From contig CAMZBE010000064.1 in assembly GCA_947304475.1 (NCBI GenBank), positions 1 to 7,555 on the forward strand: DNA of 7,555 bases. Direction: 5' to 3'. The notes beneath the pieces were generated by a model. The model was not told the origin of the DNA. It was given only the letters and a program-made list of their open reading frames with translations, and did not search any database. The stretch's first letter is position 1. The number at the start of each line of letters is the position of its first letter. Below are positions 6,387 to 7,555 of the stretch, one piece after another. The position numbers and the translations under genes were made by a program. The DNA comes from an uncultured Clostridia bacterium (lineage in GTDB: Bacteria; Bacillota; Clostridia; Oscillospirales; CAG-272).

Positions 6387-6410
6387 CCCGCTTTCTTGAA
6401 AGAAAGCGGG
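6387..6410. repeat. Perfect hairpin downstream of the QueG-like gene
   Basis: CCCGCTTTCTT (6387-6397) and AAGAAAGCGGG (6400-6410) are perfect reverse complements around GA, an 11-bp potential stem (10 bp with a TGAA loop). There is no T run on the + side, so it is not a standard terminator. It could protect the operon's 3' end or belong to a dispersed intergenic repeat. Confidence 0.7.
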
Positions 6411-6417
6411 GCAAAGA

Positions 6418-6438
6418 ACTTCAATATGGGATTGAAGT
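6418..6438. repeat. Second small hairpin
   Basis: ACTTCAAT (6418-6425) and ATTGAAGT (6431-6438) pair perfectly around ATGGG, 8 bp. It follows the previous hairpin after only 7 bases, which suggests one structured element. Confidence 0.6.
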
Positions 6439-6464
6439 CAGCGGCACGGCTCGACACTCGCCGC

Positions 6465-6492
6465 GCCGCGGTTTCAAAAAACGCGGCTTTTT
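6465..6492 (+). terminator. Intrinsic terminator of the der-obg-queG-like operon
   Basis: GCCGCG (6465-6470) pairs with CGCGGC (6482-6487). TTT and AAA inside the loop can extend the stem past a bulged G. TTTTT (6488-6492) follows directly. It lies about 90 bases after the QueG-like stop and isolates the operon from the AT-rich gene beyond. Confidence 0.75.
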
Positions 6493-6551
6493 CCGTCCGC
6501 TCTGCTCTTTTTACGAATAGTGCGTTATAAAGACGAGGAGTTCGTTGCTTT

Positions 6552-7555
6552 ATGGATTATTCTGCTTATTATGAAGTAGTGACGTTAATAACCGAAACTT
6601 GGGGGCTTTTCGTCAACGGAATTACCGAGTTGACGGAAGCGTCGGCAAATTGTTTTATAATTGAAAGCAATACCGGCAAACTCTTTTTCAAAGTGTATCA
6701 GGAAAAATACGATTATCAGACGCTATCTAACGAGATCGCAGTATGCGGTTTTCTGACTGAAAGAGGTTTTTGCGTTTCCACTTTCTTGCGTTCAAAAAAA
6801 GGCGGATATATAGAAGATTTCAAGGGCAGGTTATGTACCCTGCAATTCTTTATTGAAGGCATCACTTATCCTAAATACGAAGTGCCGAAGGGGTTGCTTT
6901 ACGACGCTGCCAAAGTATTGGCGAAAATCAACACCGCCTTGGAGGAACTACCTGTTCAACTTCCTCTGGGATTTGATCGCAAATGGTTTTTCGACTGGTC
7001 GGGGGATCGGGAAATCGAGAAACTTAATCGGTTGCTCACACGGTTGAATTGCGAAGATGAATACTACAATAAAATCGCAAAGGATTTTGAAACCAAGTGT
7101 AAAATATTGAGTTCGTTTAACGCAACCGTTTTTCCGTTTGCTTCTCTAACTCCCGAAAACACGCACGGCGATTATAACGTGCTACAACTGATTTTTTCAA
7201 GCGATAGAGTCAAGGCGGTAGTTGATTTTTCCAGTTGTTCAAGGATCCCCATTTGTTGGGAACTGATTCGCTCGTACTCACTTTCGAGCGCAGAATGTAA
7301 ATACGGGATCATAGATACAGATAACTTCGTGGGATATATAAACGAGTATCGGAAAATCAGGGTGTTAAGCAAATCAGACTTGGAACTGATGCCTTATTTC
7401 TACTTGTTCACCCTTCTCCGGAGTTCGTTTGGATACAAGGGATATATAGAAAAGAAAAGCAGCGGGCATTTGGTTGAAAAAACGGATTTGAAAACTCTGG
7501 AATTTGCTTTTTGGAGAACAGAGATGTGCAAATGGTTGTTTGATCATGCAGATAC
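6552..7555 (+). CDS. Phosphotransferase (APH/choline kinase fold) family protein, 3' partial
   Basis: The frame is open from ATG 6552 to the window edge, 334 codons, so the 3' end is missing. GAGGAG (6535-6540) lies 11 bases upstream. The protein has the layout of small-molecule kinases related to aminoglycoside phosphotransferases, homoserine kinase type II and CotS. A nucleotide-binding N-lobe has NCFIIES (33-39), a probable ATP lysine in LFFKVY (K47) and the paired glutamate E61. The catalytic loop is HGDYNVLQ (205-212), and the metal-binding aspartate lies in VVDFSS (D225), followed by IPICWELIRSY, where this superfamily often has a 'P..WD/E' continuation. The metal-ligand asparagine of the usual HxDxxxxN is glutamine here (Q212). 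The substrate cannot be told; this is not evidence of antibiotic resistance. Base composition differs sharply: 19 of 60 G+C at 6541-6600 and 21 of 60 at 7081-7140, against 39 of 60 at 4201-4260. It also uses ATA and TTA codons almost absent upstream. Transfer from elsewhere is likely. Confidence 0.8.
   Translation, partial: MDYSAYYEVVTLITETWGLFVNGITELTEASANCFIIESNTGKLFFKVYQEKYDYQTLSNEIAVCGFLTERGFCVSTFLRSKKGGYIEDFKGRLCTLQFFIEGITYPKYEVPKGLLYDAAKVLAKINTALEELPVQLPLGFDRKWFFDWSGDREIEKLNRLLTRLNCEDEYYNKIAKDFETKCKILSSFNATVFPFASLTPENTHGDYNVLQLIFSSDRVKAVVDFSSCSRIPICWELIRSYSLSSAECKYGIIDTDNFVGYINEYRKIRVLSKSDLELMPYFYLFTLLRSSFGYKGYIEKKSSGHLVEKTDLKTLEFAFWRTEMCKWLFDHAD

Noticed and set aside
6503..6531. Promoter for the phosphotransferase gene (TATAAA at 6526-6531)
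   Set aside because: No acceptable -35 box at the right distance, and the implied transcription start would fall inside the ribosome binding site.
6853..7372. Short open frames (6853-7047 + strand, 7172-7372 - strand)
   Set aside because: They lie inside the continuous phosphotransferase frame that begins at 6552 and carries the HGD and DF motifs.

Overview
The window looks like a chromosomal segment of a GC-rich, uncultured Firmicute of the class Clostridia. The grounds are indirect: a transketolase split into two subunits, a membrane protein with a TPR-like helix pair and a BspA-type leucine-rich repeat, a short QueG-like protein, AGGAGG-type ribosome binding sites and sigma-A-type promoters. 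No 16S rRNA or other strong marker is present, so the placement is inference. There is no tRNA, rRNA, CRISPR array, transposase or phage gene here.

Layout. From 3 to 755 (+) is the 3' part of a membrane protein with four hydrophobic segments and a C-terminal leucine-rich repeat. It converges with a leftward two-gene transketolase operon (2601 down to 817), and one bidirectional terminator at 777-805 serves both. A divergent promoter region at 2602-2844 drives the transketolase genes leftward and a rightward operon of der, obg and a QueG-like gene (2845-6374). That operon ends in a leader-like stretch of hairpins and an intrinsic terminator (6387-6492). The window closes inside an AT-rich kinase-like gene of the APH/phosphotransferase fold (6552 to beyond the end).

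How the genes work together. The rightward operon is a translation and ribosome module: Der and Obg are GTPases of 50S subunit assembly, and the QueG-like protein resembles the enzyme finishing queuosine in the tRNA wobble position. The transketolase pair belongs to the non-oxidative pentose phosphate pathway. The last gene differs strongly in base composition from everything before it and probably arrived by transfer.

Most notable points: (1) the transketolase C-terminal subunit carries an apparent frameshift with a short deletion 14 codons after its natural start; (2) GATC is about six-fold over-represented in der (31 sites in 1341 bases by hand count) but near expectation in the last gene; (3) the compositional break near 6493-6552. 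I do not see a convincing undescribed multi-gene system. Most of the window is core housekeeping sequence.
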